From positions 1 to 22,941 of the forward strand of contig CAUWLJ010000054.1 in the NCBI GenBank assembly GCA_963559585.1: a DNA stretch of 22,941 bases. The letters are read 5' to 3'. Made by a program: the position numbers and the translations under genes. The notes beneath the pieces are model-generated. The model had not been told where the DNA came from. It worked only from the letters and a program-made list of their open reading frames with translations, and did no database searches. Source of the stretch: Eisenbergiella sp963559585 (GTDB lineage: Bacteria > Bacillota > Clostridia > Lachnospirales > Lachnospiraceae). Positions 14,903 through 22,799 of this stretch are shown one piece after another. Position 1 is the stretch's first letter; every line of letters begins with the position of its first letter.

Positions 14903-16087
14903 CTACCTTCTTCCATATTTCTTAAAGATATAGCCCAGTCCTGCCAGAAGGGCGGCAATGATCAGCACGGCAAGAATGCCCCATGCAGTGCGGGTCTTGA
15001 CGGACACACGGAACTCTGCATCAGAGGAGGTTTCCGCGTTGTTTACAGACAAGGTTACCACATAGTCACCGGTAAGAGCATCGGAGTCGGGCGTCATATA
15101 GGCCGTTACCTCCTTGGTCGCCCCTGCCTCCAGAACATCAATGGTGGATTCGCTGAAGCTCACTTCCCAGTTGGAGGGCGCAGTGGAGGTCAGATTCAGA
15201 TTCTTCAGATCCACATTTCCGTTGTTGGTTATACTCAGCGTTACTTCTTCCTTATCATTGGCATAGGCATCCAGGCTCAGCCTGCCGCTGGGCGTGGACA
15301 GCGCCACCTCATAGGAGCCGGTGATCTTCACCTTCAGCTCTGTGCTCAGGGTTTCACCTGATGAAACGGCAGTACAGGGAATGGTGTATTCCCCTTCCTT
15401 GATGCTCTCCGGAGGAGTAATGTTCACCGTAAGTCCCTTGCTGCTTCCCGCATCCACGGTCACACTGGCCACCTGGGTGGTTTCACCGGAGGGGACAAAG
15501 CCCACCTGCCAGCCGCTTGGCGCCTCCGCAGACAGACTGTAGGACTGCTCCGCCCCCTTATTGTTCACCAGAGTGGTATCAAAGCTGAAGCTGGTGCCGG
15601 ATGCTCCCTCCTGCTCCGGATACTCGGAGGAAAAGTTGCTCTGTCCGGTCTCCGCCTGGCTTACCACGATCTCCAGCTCCAGCGTATCCTCATTTCCTTC
15701 CCCTGCATCCGCCTTCAGGCCCACATGGTAGGTTCCCTCCTTCACATCCGAGGGCAGCGTCAGATTGAAGGTGGCAAGCCCCTCCGAGATCCCCTCCCCT
15801 GCAATATGTACCCGGCTCACGTCGCTGCTGCTTCCCCTGAAATATCCTTCCCAGCCTTCCGGCATGGAGGTAACGGAAAGCGCGGCGTCATAGCCCTGCC
15901 CCGTCAGGCTGTCAAAATCCAGGGCAAAATTCAGGCTTTCCCCCGCCTTCGCCATGATTCCCGGATAATCCGTGCTCATGTCCAGTCCTCCTGCCGCATG
16001 GGCAGTCATCGGATTCCCCGCCGCAATCATACCTGCCAGCAGAAGTGCTGCTGCGCTGTTCCTTTTCCAAGCTTTCCATCTCTTCAT
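14903..16087 (-). CDS. NEW3 domain-containing membrane-anchored surface protein
   Basis: A 394-residue exported protein: signal peptide (AAALLLAGMIAAGNPMTAHAA), three repeated Ig-like beta domains, and a C-terminal membrane helix (WGILAVLIIAALLAGLGYIF) with a basic stop-transfer tail. Repeats share a pattern such as LTSTAPSNWEVSFSESTI, then a GD/EGxY strand, matching the NEW3 fold (COG1470). Similar cues occur at SVTSMPEGWEGYF and SLSAEAPSGWQVGF. It would sit outside the cell, tethered to the membrane. Being first in an operon with an ABC exporter suggests it is an accessory or substrate-handling subunit; this is inferred from context. AAAGGAG lies 10 nt before the ATG. Confidence 0.85.
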   Translation of the reverse strand: MKRWKAWKRNSAAALLLAGMIAAGNPMTAHAAGGLDMSTDYPGIMAKAGESLNFALDFDSLTGQGYDAALSVTSMPEGWEGYFRGSSSDVSRVHIAGEGISEGLATFNLTLPSDVKEGTYHVGLKADAGEGNEDTLELEIVVSQAETGQSNFSSEYPEQEGASGTSFSFDTTLVNNKGAEQSYSLSAEAPSGWQVGFVPSGETTQVASVTVDAGSSKGLTVNITPPESIKEGEYTIPCTAVSSGETLSTELKVKITGSYEVALSTPSGRLSLDAYANDKEEVTLSITNNGNVDLKNLNLTSTAPSNWEVSFSESTIDVLEAGATKEVTAYMTPDSDALTGDYVVTLSVNNAETSSDAEFRVSVKTRTAWGILAVLIIAALLAGLGYIFKKYGRR

Positions 16088-16295
16088 GTCTGTGAGACTC
16101 CTTTCCCGTGGGACACTGTTTTGAGCGGACCGGCTGACGATACCGGATTTCTTCCATCCTCCACGCTCCAGCCCGTTACCGCCCTGGCCCTTTCTTTTAT
16201 TCTAATTTCAAATCGTGATTTCTTTTTGAAAAAAATGTGTTTATTCTATGAAATCATAGGGGAATCCCGATGAAAAGGAACTTTCCTATTGTATA
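16088..16295. other. Intergenic region upstream of the NEW3-ABC operon
   Basis: No gene is seen. An AT-rich tract contains a 14-bp dyad, CTATGA-AA-TCATAG (16246-16259), and a 12-bp one, AAATC-GT-GATTT (read across 16210-16221). TAGAAT-like -10 boxes occur on the minus strand at 16199-16204 and 16243-16248, but neither has a convincing -35 at 16-18 bp. The operon promoter probably lies here and the dyads are possible operator sites. Confidence 0.4.
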
Positions 16296-16339
16296 AAAAG
16301 TGCCGCCGCCGCATATCTCTACGCGGCAACGGCACTTTT
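16296..16339 (-). terminator. Intrinsic terminator of the SLC13-kinase operon
   Basis: AAAAGTGCCG (16296-16305) pairs with CGGCACTTTT (16330-16339), and GCCGC (16308-16312) pairs with GCGGC (16323-16327) inside it. Read on the minus strand the stem ends in TTTTT, a standard terminator 77 nt past the kinase stop codon. The plus-strand side also ends in TTTT. Confidence 0.85.
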
Positions 16340-16415
16340 ATGCCTTTCTTCCAAAATACCTCTGATAAAAGCTGCTCTGGCAAAAGACCTTTCCGTCCAA
16401 ATGTCCCTGACCGGC

Positions 16416-17015
16416 TTACTGCAGCCTCATACGCTCTTTGATATAAATTTCCAGCATATCAGCCGTCTTTTTCGTGCCCAGCTTGCTGGAATTGATGGAG
16501 AAATCATAGTTTCTGGAATCTCCCCATTTCCCTTTACAATAATAGTTGTGATAGGATTTCCTCTGCCAGTCTGTGCGCTCGATCATGTATTTGGCCTCAT
16601 CCTCACTCAGACTATACAGCTTCTTAATCCTCTCCAGCTTTACAGGCTTGTCGCCCAGGATAAAGATGGACACCAGTCCGTCAAAATCCTTCAGCTTCGT
16701 TTCCGCACAGCGTCCCACGATCACGAAGGATTCGCCCGCCTCTGCCTTTTTACGCAGAAAGTCAAACTGCATATTGGCAATATTCTCGTGCATGGAGTTG
16801 GTATATCCCCTCACTGTCCTTGAGAAGAATCTGCTTTTCGGCTTCTCATCGTACTTTTTCAGTTCTGCATTGTCGATGTCCTTCTCCTGGGCAATATGCT
16901 CCAGAATATTGCTGTCGTAAAGCGGAAGCTCAAAACGCTCCGCCAGATCCAGGGCGATCTCGCGTCCTCCGCTTCCAAACTCACGCCCCAGTGAAATAAT
17001 TAACTGTTTCCCCAT
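16416..17015 (-). CDS. Cytidylate kinase-like family protein
   Basis: A 199-residue P-loop protein of the cytidylate kinase-like family (PF13189 type). The N-terminal loop reads SLGREFGSGGREIALDLAE; the usual P-loop lysine is absent, which is normal for this family. Further cues are SFVIVGRCAET (about 95-105), an IFILGD strand, and RTDWQRKSYHNYYCKGKWGD near the C-terminus. True CMP kinase activity is not established for this family, and the substrate is unknown. AGGAGG lies 10 nt before the ATG. It starts 18 nt after the SLC13 permease stop, so the two form an operon closed by the terminator at 16296-16339. Confidence 0.85.
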   Translation of the reverse strand: MGKQLIISLGREFGSGGREIALDLAERFELPLYDSNILEHIAQEKDIDNAELKKYDEKPKSRFFSRTVRGYTNSMHENIANMQFDFLRKKAEAGESFVIVGRCAETKLKDFDGLVSIFILGDKPVKLERIKKLYSLSEDEAKYMIERTDWQRKSYHNYYCKGKWGDSRNYDFSINSSKLGTKKTADMLEIYIKERMRLQ

Positions 17016-17033
17016 CGCAGCCTAACCTCCTGA

Positions 17034-18389
17034 TTAAAAATATCTGAGATAAATGCAGATCATGGAAATAAATACCACGATTGCCGTTGCAGGCGCCGCA
17101 TACTTACAGTATTTGCCCCAGCCGATCAAATGGCCTGCCTTGGCCGCCACCGAAATACCCACCACGTTGGCGCTGGCTCCAATGGGAGTAGCGCTTCCGC
17201 CAATATCGGTTCCCAGCGCCAGTCCCCACGCCAGAACGGAAAGATCCACGCCCAGGGTAGAGGACAGGCTCTTGATCACCGGAACCATGGTGGCCGCAAA
17301 AGGAATATTGTCCACAAACGCGCTGGCAATCGCAGATACCCAAATCACAATCGCAATCATCAGCATTGCATTGTCACCGCTGATCCGTGCAATAAAGTCA
17401 GCGATCAGCTCCAGAATCCCCGTCTGCTCCAGTCCTCCCACGACCACAAACAGTCCGGTAAAGAACAGAAGCGTCTTGTAATCCACCTTTTTCACCAGAA
17501 TCAGCGCCTCACGTCCCGCTGTCAGCAGCGTAACAGCGCCGATAAACACACCTATGGTAGCTACGGTCAGTCCCGTCTGCGCATGGGACACCAGAAGCAC
17601 CACCGCACAGGCAAAAATCACACAGCTGATGATAAAGTCCTTCTTATTCTCAATGGCCTCCTTCGGGTCAGGATAGGAAACAGGCCCGTTTCCCTGAGCC
17701 GGAGCCGACAGCTCCTTCCTGAAGCACAGGAAGAAATAAAGAATAACAAATACCATGCAGATCCCTGCGATCAGCCCTGTATTCATAATGAAATCCGCAA
17801 AGGAATAGCCCAGCGAGGTTCCGATGATGATGTTCGGAGGATCCCCGCACATGGTGGCCGAGCCGCCCAGGTTCGCGCAGAAAATCTCTGCAATGATCAT
17901 GGGAACCGGATTAAACTTCAGCAGTCTTGCCAGTTCAACCGTCGCAGCCGCCAGGAACAGGATCACCGTGATGCTGTCGATAAACATGGCCAGGACGCCG
18001 GACATCAGCATAAATACCAGAAACAGAGGCAATGTCCTGTACTTCACTGCCTTGGCCAGTCTCAGACACAGCCACCGGAAAAAGCCTGCCCGTCCCATTC
18101 CTTCCACCATGATCATCATACCTGCGATGAAAAGAATCGTCGCCCAGTTAATCCCGCTGCTGGACTCCTCCGCCGCTCCGGCCGCATACCAGAACGAGGG
18201 CTGAAGAAAGCTCCCCAGATTCAAGGTTTCCCACACGGCCGCCGTGCTGTGCATACAGAAGCCAAATACCCCTACCAGCATCAGCAGACCGCATCCAAGC
18301 GAGGTGTAATGCCGCTCGATCTTCTCGGTCACGATCAGGGCAAACATCAGCACGAAAATGATTACTGCAAAGATCTGTGCCACCGTCAT
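17034..18389 (-). CDS. SLC13 family permease (ArsB/NhaD-like anion transporter)
   Basis: A 451-residue integral membrane protein with about 11 helices. Two inverted-repeat hallmarks are visible: GGSATMCGDPPNIIIGTSLG in the first half and GTDIGGSATPIGASANVVG in the second. These are the substrate and sodium-binding hairpins of the ion transporter superfamily. Relatives move dicarboxylates, citrate, sulfate or sodium/protons; the sequence does not decide among them. The start at 18389 (MTVAQIFAVIIF) has AGGAGG 9 nt upstream. The open frame extends to 18569, but that extension is low-complexity leader without membrane character. It is first in an operon with the cytidylate-kinase-like gene. Confidence 0.88.
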   Translation of the reverse strand: MTVAQIFAVIIFVLMFALIVTEKIERHYTSLGCGLLMLVGVFGFCMHSTAAVWETLNLGSFLQPSFWYAAGAAEESSSGINWATILFIAGMMIMVEGMGRAGFFRWLCLRLAKAVKYRTLPLFLVFMLMSGVLAMFIDSITVILFLAAATVELARLLKFNPVPMIIAEIFCANLGGSATMCGDPPNIIIGTSLGYSFADFIMNTGLIAGICMVFVILYFFLCFRKELSAPAQGNGPVSYPDPKEAIENKKDFIISCVIFACAVVLLVSHAQTGLTVATIGVFIGAVTLLTAGREALILVKKVDYKTLLFFTGLFVVVGGLEQTGILELIADFIARISGDNAMLMIAIVIWVSAIASAFVDNIPFAATMVPVIKSLSSTLGVDLSVLAWGLALGTDIGGSATPIGASANVVGISVAAKAGHLIGWGKYCKYAAPATAIVVFISMICIYLRYF

Positions 18390-18911
18390 ATGCCATTTCC
18401 TCCTGTCAGTTCTTCTTTTTCTTAATGTATGTTCTGTAGCAGAACGGTTCTGCAGCAGAGCGCCGCCCCTGCCCGGACTGAAGTCCCTTTTGGGCTGAAG
18501 TAACTGCCTGGGCTGAAGCAGCAGCCCACCGTCTGCCGGGAGCAGTCCGTCTATGCGTCCTTCTCCCAAATCCAGTTTGCTATTATATTACAAAGAATCC
18601 TCCAAGAAAATGGCAAATCTGCACAAGCTTTTTTTATTTTTTTCCGAAAAACCCCCTTCTCATAAAAAACTCTATTTGATTTTCAAATCAATTATCCCCC
18701 ATTTCTGTGAAAAATCTGCGTCTTTTTTCTTATTTTTTTATGACGTCAGCTCAGCAGATTGCTTGTTAAAACCGTGTTAAGATTGTGCAAAAGGGCAATT
18801 TAAATGTTGTTACGCTCCTTTCTTACTGTCTGGCCGAAAAGGCTTGCCGCCTCCTTCCATTTCCATTACAATGAAGCAGAAAACGTAAAAGAAAAGGAAT
18901 CAGACAATCCT
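18390..18911. other. Divergent intergenic region, SLC13 versus PlsY-like genes
   Basis: No convincing gene is seen in these 522 bp. Near the SLC13 gene are two 12-bp near-identical quasi-palindromes, TTCTGTAGCAGA (18432-18443) and TTCTGCAGCAGA (18448-18459). A TATAAT box on the minus strand lies at 18582-18587 with a poor -35. A 16-bp dyad, TTGATTT-TC-AAATCAA, lies at 18676-18691. The stretch 18630-18740 is T-rich on the plus strand, and an 8-bp palindrome TGACGTCA occurs at 18741-18748. Promoters for both flanking genes must lie here, but none is clear for the PlsY side. Confidence 0.45.
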
Positions 18912-19523
18912 ATGATGAGAGAATTCAGTTTTATTCTGTTTGGCTACCTGACTGGAAGCATTCTGTTTGCCCGGCTGGCAGGTCAGCTTTTCCACTGCGG
19001 GGATATAACCGCCAACAGTCCCGACCATAATCCGGGTACCTTTAACGCTTTCCGCAACGGCGGTTTTGGCTGCGGTATGACTGCGCTTCTGGGTGATATT
19101 CTCAAGGGCCTTCTTCCCGTATGGCTTTATCAGGCAGGCGCGGAAGGTGTGTCAGGCCCTCTGTTTCCCTTCGTTCTGGCAGCCCCGGTAATCGGACATA
19201 TCTTTCCGCTGTACCACCATTTCTGCGGCGGAAAAGGAATCGCCACCACTTTTGGATGTCTCCTGGGCCTTCTGCCGGAATACAGGCCGGTGCTCATCCT
19301 GGCTTTCTGCTTCCTGTTTTCTTCCTGTGTGGTGCGTATCACTCCCCATTTTTACCGTACCCTCTTCACTTACCTGTGCTCCGGGATTATCCTGCTGTTC
19401 CTGGAAAGGCATTTCAGAATCACTCTGGGCTTTTTATTGATCATGGCCGCCGTAGGAATACGATTCCTGACCAGCAGAGAAGAAAAAGAAGCTTGTAAGG
19501 TGGAATTTGTATGGAAGCATTGA
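18912..19523 (+). CDS. PlsY-like glycerol-3-phosphate acyltransferase
   Basis: A 203-residue multi-helix membrane protein of the PlsY family, which transfers an acyl group from acyl-phosphate to glycerol-3-phosphate. Motif 1 is divergent: DHNPGTFNAFRNGG in place of SGNxGATNVxR. Motif 2 is well kept: GHIFPLYHHFCGGKGIAT. Further cues are TALLGDILKGLLPVWL and RITPHFYRT. It is probably a paralog of the housekeeping enzyme, since divergent copies of this kind exist in Clostridia (family knowledge, not tested here). The start is uncertain: 18912 or 18915 fits PlsY length but has only a distant AAAGGA. An ATG at 18804 has AAAGGG at 8 nt but adds 36 residues of non-family sequence. Its end overlaps the next gene by 13 bp. 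Confidence 0.8.
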   Translation: MMREFSFILFGYLTGSILFARLAGQLFHCGDITANSPDHNPGTFNAFRNGGFGCGMTALLGDILKGLLPVWLYQAGAEGVSGPLFPFVLAAPVIGHIFPLYHHFCGGKGIATTFGCLLGLLPEYRPVLILAFCFLFSSCVVRITPHFYRTLFTYLCSGIILLFLERHFRITLGFLLIMAAVGIRFLTSREEKEACKVEFVWKH

Positions 19524-20635
19524 TTTTATCATGCAGCACCGGCGGCGGGCACAATGCGGCCGGCAGGGCTGTAAAGGAAGAACTGGAACGGCGCGGACAC
19601 CATGCCGTCATGCTGGATCCCTATTCCCTGGCAGGAAAGCATTGGGACAGAAGGGTCGGGAACGCTTATATCAGGCTTGTACAGGAATCTCCCCAGCTTT
19701 TCGGCTGTATCTATCAGCTGGGAGACTGGTACCGCCAGCTTCCGATCCACTCTCCGGTCTATAAGGCCAACCAGCTTATGTGCCGGATTATGGAGGATTA
19801 CCTGGCGGCGCATCCCTGTGACGTGATCCTCATGCCCCACATTTATCCCGGCGAAATCCTTACCAATATGAAGGACAGGGGTATTTCAGTTCCGCCAGCC
19901 ATCTATATTTCAACAGACTATACCTGTATTCCCTTCACTGAGGAAATCAGCTGTGACTATTTTATTACTCCATCCCCTGAAGCAGGCCGGGAGTTCATGC
20001 TCCGCGGTATTCCCTCAGAAAAGCTGATTCCTGCCGGTATCCCTGTGGGAAAGGATTTCCTGATAGAACGGACACCACAGGAGGCTATGGCCCGGCTGAA
20101 GCTGGATCCCCAAAAACAATACCTGCTTCTCATGGGCGGCAGTATCGGTGCAGGAGAAATCGCCAGAGCGCTTCGGGTTCTCTCCGCCTATCTGGACGCA
20201 GAGGACAGGCGGCAGCTCATTGTCATCTGCGGCAGCAACCGAAAGCTTTTGGATGAGCTTCAGAAGCAGTATGGAGAAAATAAACGGATCACCCTTATGG
20301 CAGACACCGACCAGATCCCGCTGTATCTGAGGGCCTGCCATGTGTGTATCTCCAAGCCTGGAGGGCTGTCCTCCACGGAGGCAGCCGTCACAGGAACACC
20401 CCTGATCCATATTTCTCCCATTCCGGGGTGTGAGGTGCGGAATATGGAATATTTCAGTTCACACGGCATGAGCCTTGCGGTGGGAAATGAGCTGGAAAAG
20501 CTGCCCTCCGCTCTGAAGCAGCTGGAGGATAAAGCAGTGAGAGAACAGATGAGGAAAAATCAGCGGCAGTATGTTCCCCGAAGCTCCACCGATACCGTAT
20601 GCAGCCTGGCAGAGCAGCTTGCCCGGTCAGGCTGA
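19511..20635 (+). CDS. MGDG synthase/UgtP-like diacylglycerol glycosyltransferase
   Basis: A 374-residue GT28-type glycosyltransferase with a two-domain GT-B fold. The N-terminal MGDG-synthase motif is LILSCSTGGGHNAAGRAVKE (GGGH at 11-14). The mid-protein cue is YISTDYTCIPFTEEISCDYF. The nucleotide-sugar region includes LLMGGSIGAGEIARAL and the diagnostic ISKPGGLSSTEAAVTGTPLI. Relatives add glucose or galactose from a UDP-sugar to diacylglycerol at the membrane face. The overlap with the PlsY-like gene implies translational coupling and a shared lipid pathway: acylation of glycerol phosphate, then glycosylation of the resulting diacylglycerol. The sugar donor is not determined. Confidence 0.85.
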   Translation: MEALILSCSTGGGHNAAGRAVKEELERRGHHAVMLDPYSLAGKHWDRRVGNAYIRLVQESPQLFGCIYQLGDWYRQLPIHSPVYKANQLMCRIMEDYLAAHPCDVILMPHIYPGEILTNMKDRGISVPPAIYISTDYTCIPFTEEISCDYFITPSPEAGREFMLRGIPSEKLIPAGIPVGKDFLIERTPQEAMARLKLDPQKQYLLLMGGSIGAGEIARALRVLSAYLDAEDRRQLIVICGSNRKLLDELQKQYGENKRITLMADTDQIPLYLRACHVCISKPGGLSSTEAAVTGTPLIHISPIPGCEVRNMEYFSSHGMSLAVGNELEKLPSALKQLEDKAVREQMRKNQRQYVPRSSTDTVCSLAEQLARSG

Positions 20636-20657
20636 TGGCCAGACCGGAATTTTTATA
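20623..20657 (+). terminator. Intrinsic terminator after the glycolipid gene pair
   Basis: CCGGTC (20623-20628) and GACCGG (20642-20647), with an inner GGC/GCC pair, form a 9-bp interrupted stem followed by AATTTTTATAT. The stem includes the glycosyltransferase stop codon (20633-20635). It also marks the boundary between GC-rich core DNA and the AT-rich segment beyond. Confidence 0.75.
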
Positions 20658-20835
20658 TGCTCATGAATAATTGGGGTTATATGCTGTGTGCGCAAAATTA
20701 TTCAAATTCGGCGTGTTCTTTTTTGTGCTTAACTATATTTATTTAAGTTTTATGCAAATACACGCCTGTTTTTACTTCAATTACATCATTTATTCTGGCT
20801 TACTGATTTTCTGTTGCCAAAATGTTGCCACCATT

Positions 20836-21515
20836 TTATGTACTACTTCCATAAAAAGCATCCAGTTTTCCTATAAAATAATTAAAACTTGGCGAAGCAT
20901 TATTTCTAATATCTAACAACGCACCAACATTTTTCGCACATTCACACTTAAACATTCCGATTTCATAATATGACGAAGCATTCCCTTTAAGGGTTTGTAA
21001 ACCACCTTTATAAACAATATCTGCCAAATACTCCCACGTACCAATAATACTATCTTGAACATACTTTTGTAGTAATTGTCGTTTAGCCATTGGGTATGCT
21101 GTTAACAACGCTTCACTATCCCCTAACAACCATGCTTCCATTTCTTCAATCGCTATGCAAAAAAACACTTGTATCTGTATTTCCAGGTTTTGGTACATTT
21201 GTATTAAACTACGCTTCATCTCTACACAATTTGCATCGTCACTATCTAAAATTACAAATATTGCCTTTTTCCCCGGCATATTTTTTTAATATGAACTCAT
21301 TCCTTTCAAATACATCGATAAATCTGTTAACAGTCTTTTAGATTTTATTTGAGACATTCGGTTCATTTTTAAAGGTATTTTCCCAATTCCCTTAAAACTA
21401 TGAATTTTGTACGTAATATTTTTCTTATCCATCACATACTTATCCATTATTTGCTCTACGAGAATACACCCGATTTATCTTCAATTAAAATTTCAATATA
21501 TGTGTATTCTTCCAT
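20836..21515 (-). pseudogene. DUF4276-like (Toprim-type) protein gene, frameshifted and stopped
   Basis: Starting at the ATG at 21515 (AGGA 6-7 nt upstream), the minus strand reads MEEYTYIEILIEDKSG, then needs a one-base shift at about 21460-21468. It continues ILVEQIMDKYVMDKKNITYK, then HSFKGIGKIPLK and LKGMSSY, then an in-frame TAA (21286-21288). The same frame resumes KNMPGKKAIFVILDSDDANC, CIAIEEMEAWLLGD, and SIIGTWEYLADIVYKGGLQ, ending near SPSFNYF. The rebuilt ~226-residue protein fits the DUF4276 family, with an early acidic residue and a DSDD motif like Toprim nucleases. A 147-residue open frame (20836-21279) remains and could be translated alone. It follows the ATPase stop by 16 nt, so the two form an operon. 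Confidence 0.7.
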
Positions 21516-21531
21516 TTTTGTTCCTCGAAAC

Positions 21532-22758
21532 TCAACCAAAATAATTGCTGTACCACAAATCACCTAATTCGATGTCTGAATCACATAACTGTTTAACATA
21601 TTCATATTCGGATGCCCTTGTAATAGTTGAAAAACCATTTTCCTGTTTTTCTAACACCCATACTTCATCCGGAGATAGTGAATTCACAAAGAAAGGACTA
21701 TGTGTCGTAACAAAAAGTTGCTTTGAGTAAGTACCTTTAATACTATTTTTCATTTGAAATGCCAAGTCAGCCAAATACTTATGATATAATCCGTTTTCAG
21801 GTTCTTCGATAAAAACTAGCGGACGTGCATCTTTTTCATGCAATAGCAAATAGTATGCGAAAAGCTTTAATGTTCCATCCGACATTTTTTGTGAATAAAA
21901 TGGTTTATCAAATCCTTGCTCTAAAAATTCAAGCACCAATTGACCATTTTGCAGCTTAACAGGTTTAATTTCTTTGATACCAGGAAGTTTAGTTTGGATA
22001 CTGCGTAATACCTTTAAAAAATCTTTCGGATCCTCCCTATATAAGAACTGCGCTACATTATTTACATTATTACCCAAACGGTTCAAATATTTTTGCGGTC
22101 CTGCATTAGGGATTTCACGGGCTGATGTTGGACTAAAGTAACACAAAAACCAATTTTTTAAAAAGTTTTTAAATCTTACAATCCTAGGATGTTCTTTTAA
22201 CTCACCAAGCGTTACAATTCCTAGTTGTCTAGGATCTGCCAACTCAACATCAACCTTATCTCCAATCTCCTGATTTTCTTCCTCCAAAAATCCACTATTA
22301 TTTCCTTTAAAAGCAAACCCTTTTCCACATTCAAGAAACAGGAATGACATTGGTCGTCCATATCTTTCATTTGCCCGTCTTTGCCGTAATCTTTCCTTTT
22401 CGACTATCGGTCTATCATATTTATCTAGTCCGATTGACAATTCATACGTTATTGGAGGCTCATTGCTAGTTTCACGATAATATATCTCAAATTCTATAGG
22501 TTCTTTTGCACTTTGGGAAATAAGTTTCTCGAATCCACCTCTACCATTTAAATCACACGCGACTTCAACACCTTTTTCCAAACAATCCGCAAGAAAACCG
22601 AATGCATCTGCCAAAGTGCTCTTTCCAGTTCCACTTTGACCAATTATCGCATTCATATTTGTCAATTCTTTTCCTTTACTGTCAAATAATAATTTCCCCA
22701 TTTTTATGTCTTTTAAAGAACCATAGTTTTTAATCCGAATACCTGCTATTCTTCCCAT
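21532..22758 (-). CDS. AAA family ATPase (AAA_15/AAA_21, RecF/OLD-like), putative defence ATPase
   Basis: A 408-residue ABC-like AAA ATPase beginning MGRIAGIRIKNYGSLKDI, the usual IxNxxSF/LKD start of this group. Walker A is GQSGTGKST (40-48), the signature-like motif is KMSDGTLKLFAY (291-302), Walker B is LVFIEEPENGL (314-324), and the switch is VTTHSPFFVNS (350-360). No nuclease or Toprim domain is fused; the C-terminus is short. The partner is the downstream DUF4276-like gene. Such ATPase-plus-Toprim pairs include known phage-defence systems (PARIS, AbiL, OLD/Gabija groups), so a defence role is inferred. GGAG lies 8 nt before the ATG. Base composition is much AT-richer than the rest of the window, suggesting transfer. 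Confidence 0.85.
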   Translation of the reverse strand: MGRIAGIRIKNYGSLKDIKMGKLLFDSKGKELTNMNAIIGQSGTGKSTLADAFGFLADCLEKGVEVACDLNGRGGFEKLISQSAKEPIEFEIYYRETSNEPPITYELSIGLDKYDRPIVEKERLRQRRANERYGRPMSFLFLECGKGFAFKGNNSGFLEEENQEIGDKVDVELADPRQLGIVTLGELKEHPRIVRFKNFLKNWFLCYFSPTSAREIPNAGPQKYLNRLGNNVNNVAQFLYREDPKDFLKVLRSIQTKLPGIKEIKPVKLQNGQLVLEFLEQGFDKPFYSQKMSDGTLKLFAYYLLLHEKDARPLVFIEEPENGLYHKYLADLAFQMKNSIKGTYSKQLFVTTHSPFFVNSLSPDEVWVLEKQENGFSTITRASEYEYVKQLCDSDIELGDLWYSNYFG

Positions 22759-22793
22759 ATCTTCATCTCCCCAAACACTCTGTCAAAGTCTAG

Positions 22794-22799
22794 ATTATA
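22794..22799 (-). promoter_or_regulatory. Extended -10 promoter of the ATPase operon
   Basis: On the minus strand TGGTATAAT is a perfect extended -10 box (TATAAT at 22794-22799). The -35 region (TATGAA) is weak. The predicted start lies near 22786, a leader of about 28 nt before the ATPase ATG. Positions 22800-22941 upstream are AT-rich with no other feature seen. Confidence 0.6.

Noticed and set aside
18676..18691. FNR binding site
   Set aside because: TTGAT and ATCAA are separated by 6 bp, not the 4 bp of the FNR consensus; kept only as an unassigned dyad.
18741..18748. TGACGTCA palindrome
   Set aside because: Eight base pairs only, expected by chance at this scale, and a eukaryotic-type site with no known role here.
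20790..20837. Short minus-strand frame MVATFWQQKISKPE as an integrase C-terminal remnant, with TGTTGCCA repeats as attachment core
   Set aside because: Too short to assign; the repeat is only 8 bp and tandem, and no second flanking copy is visible in the window.
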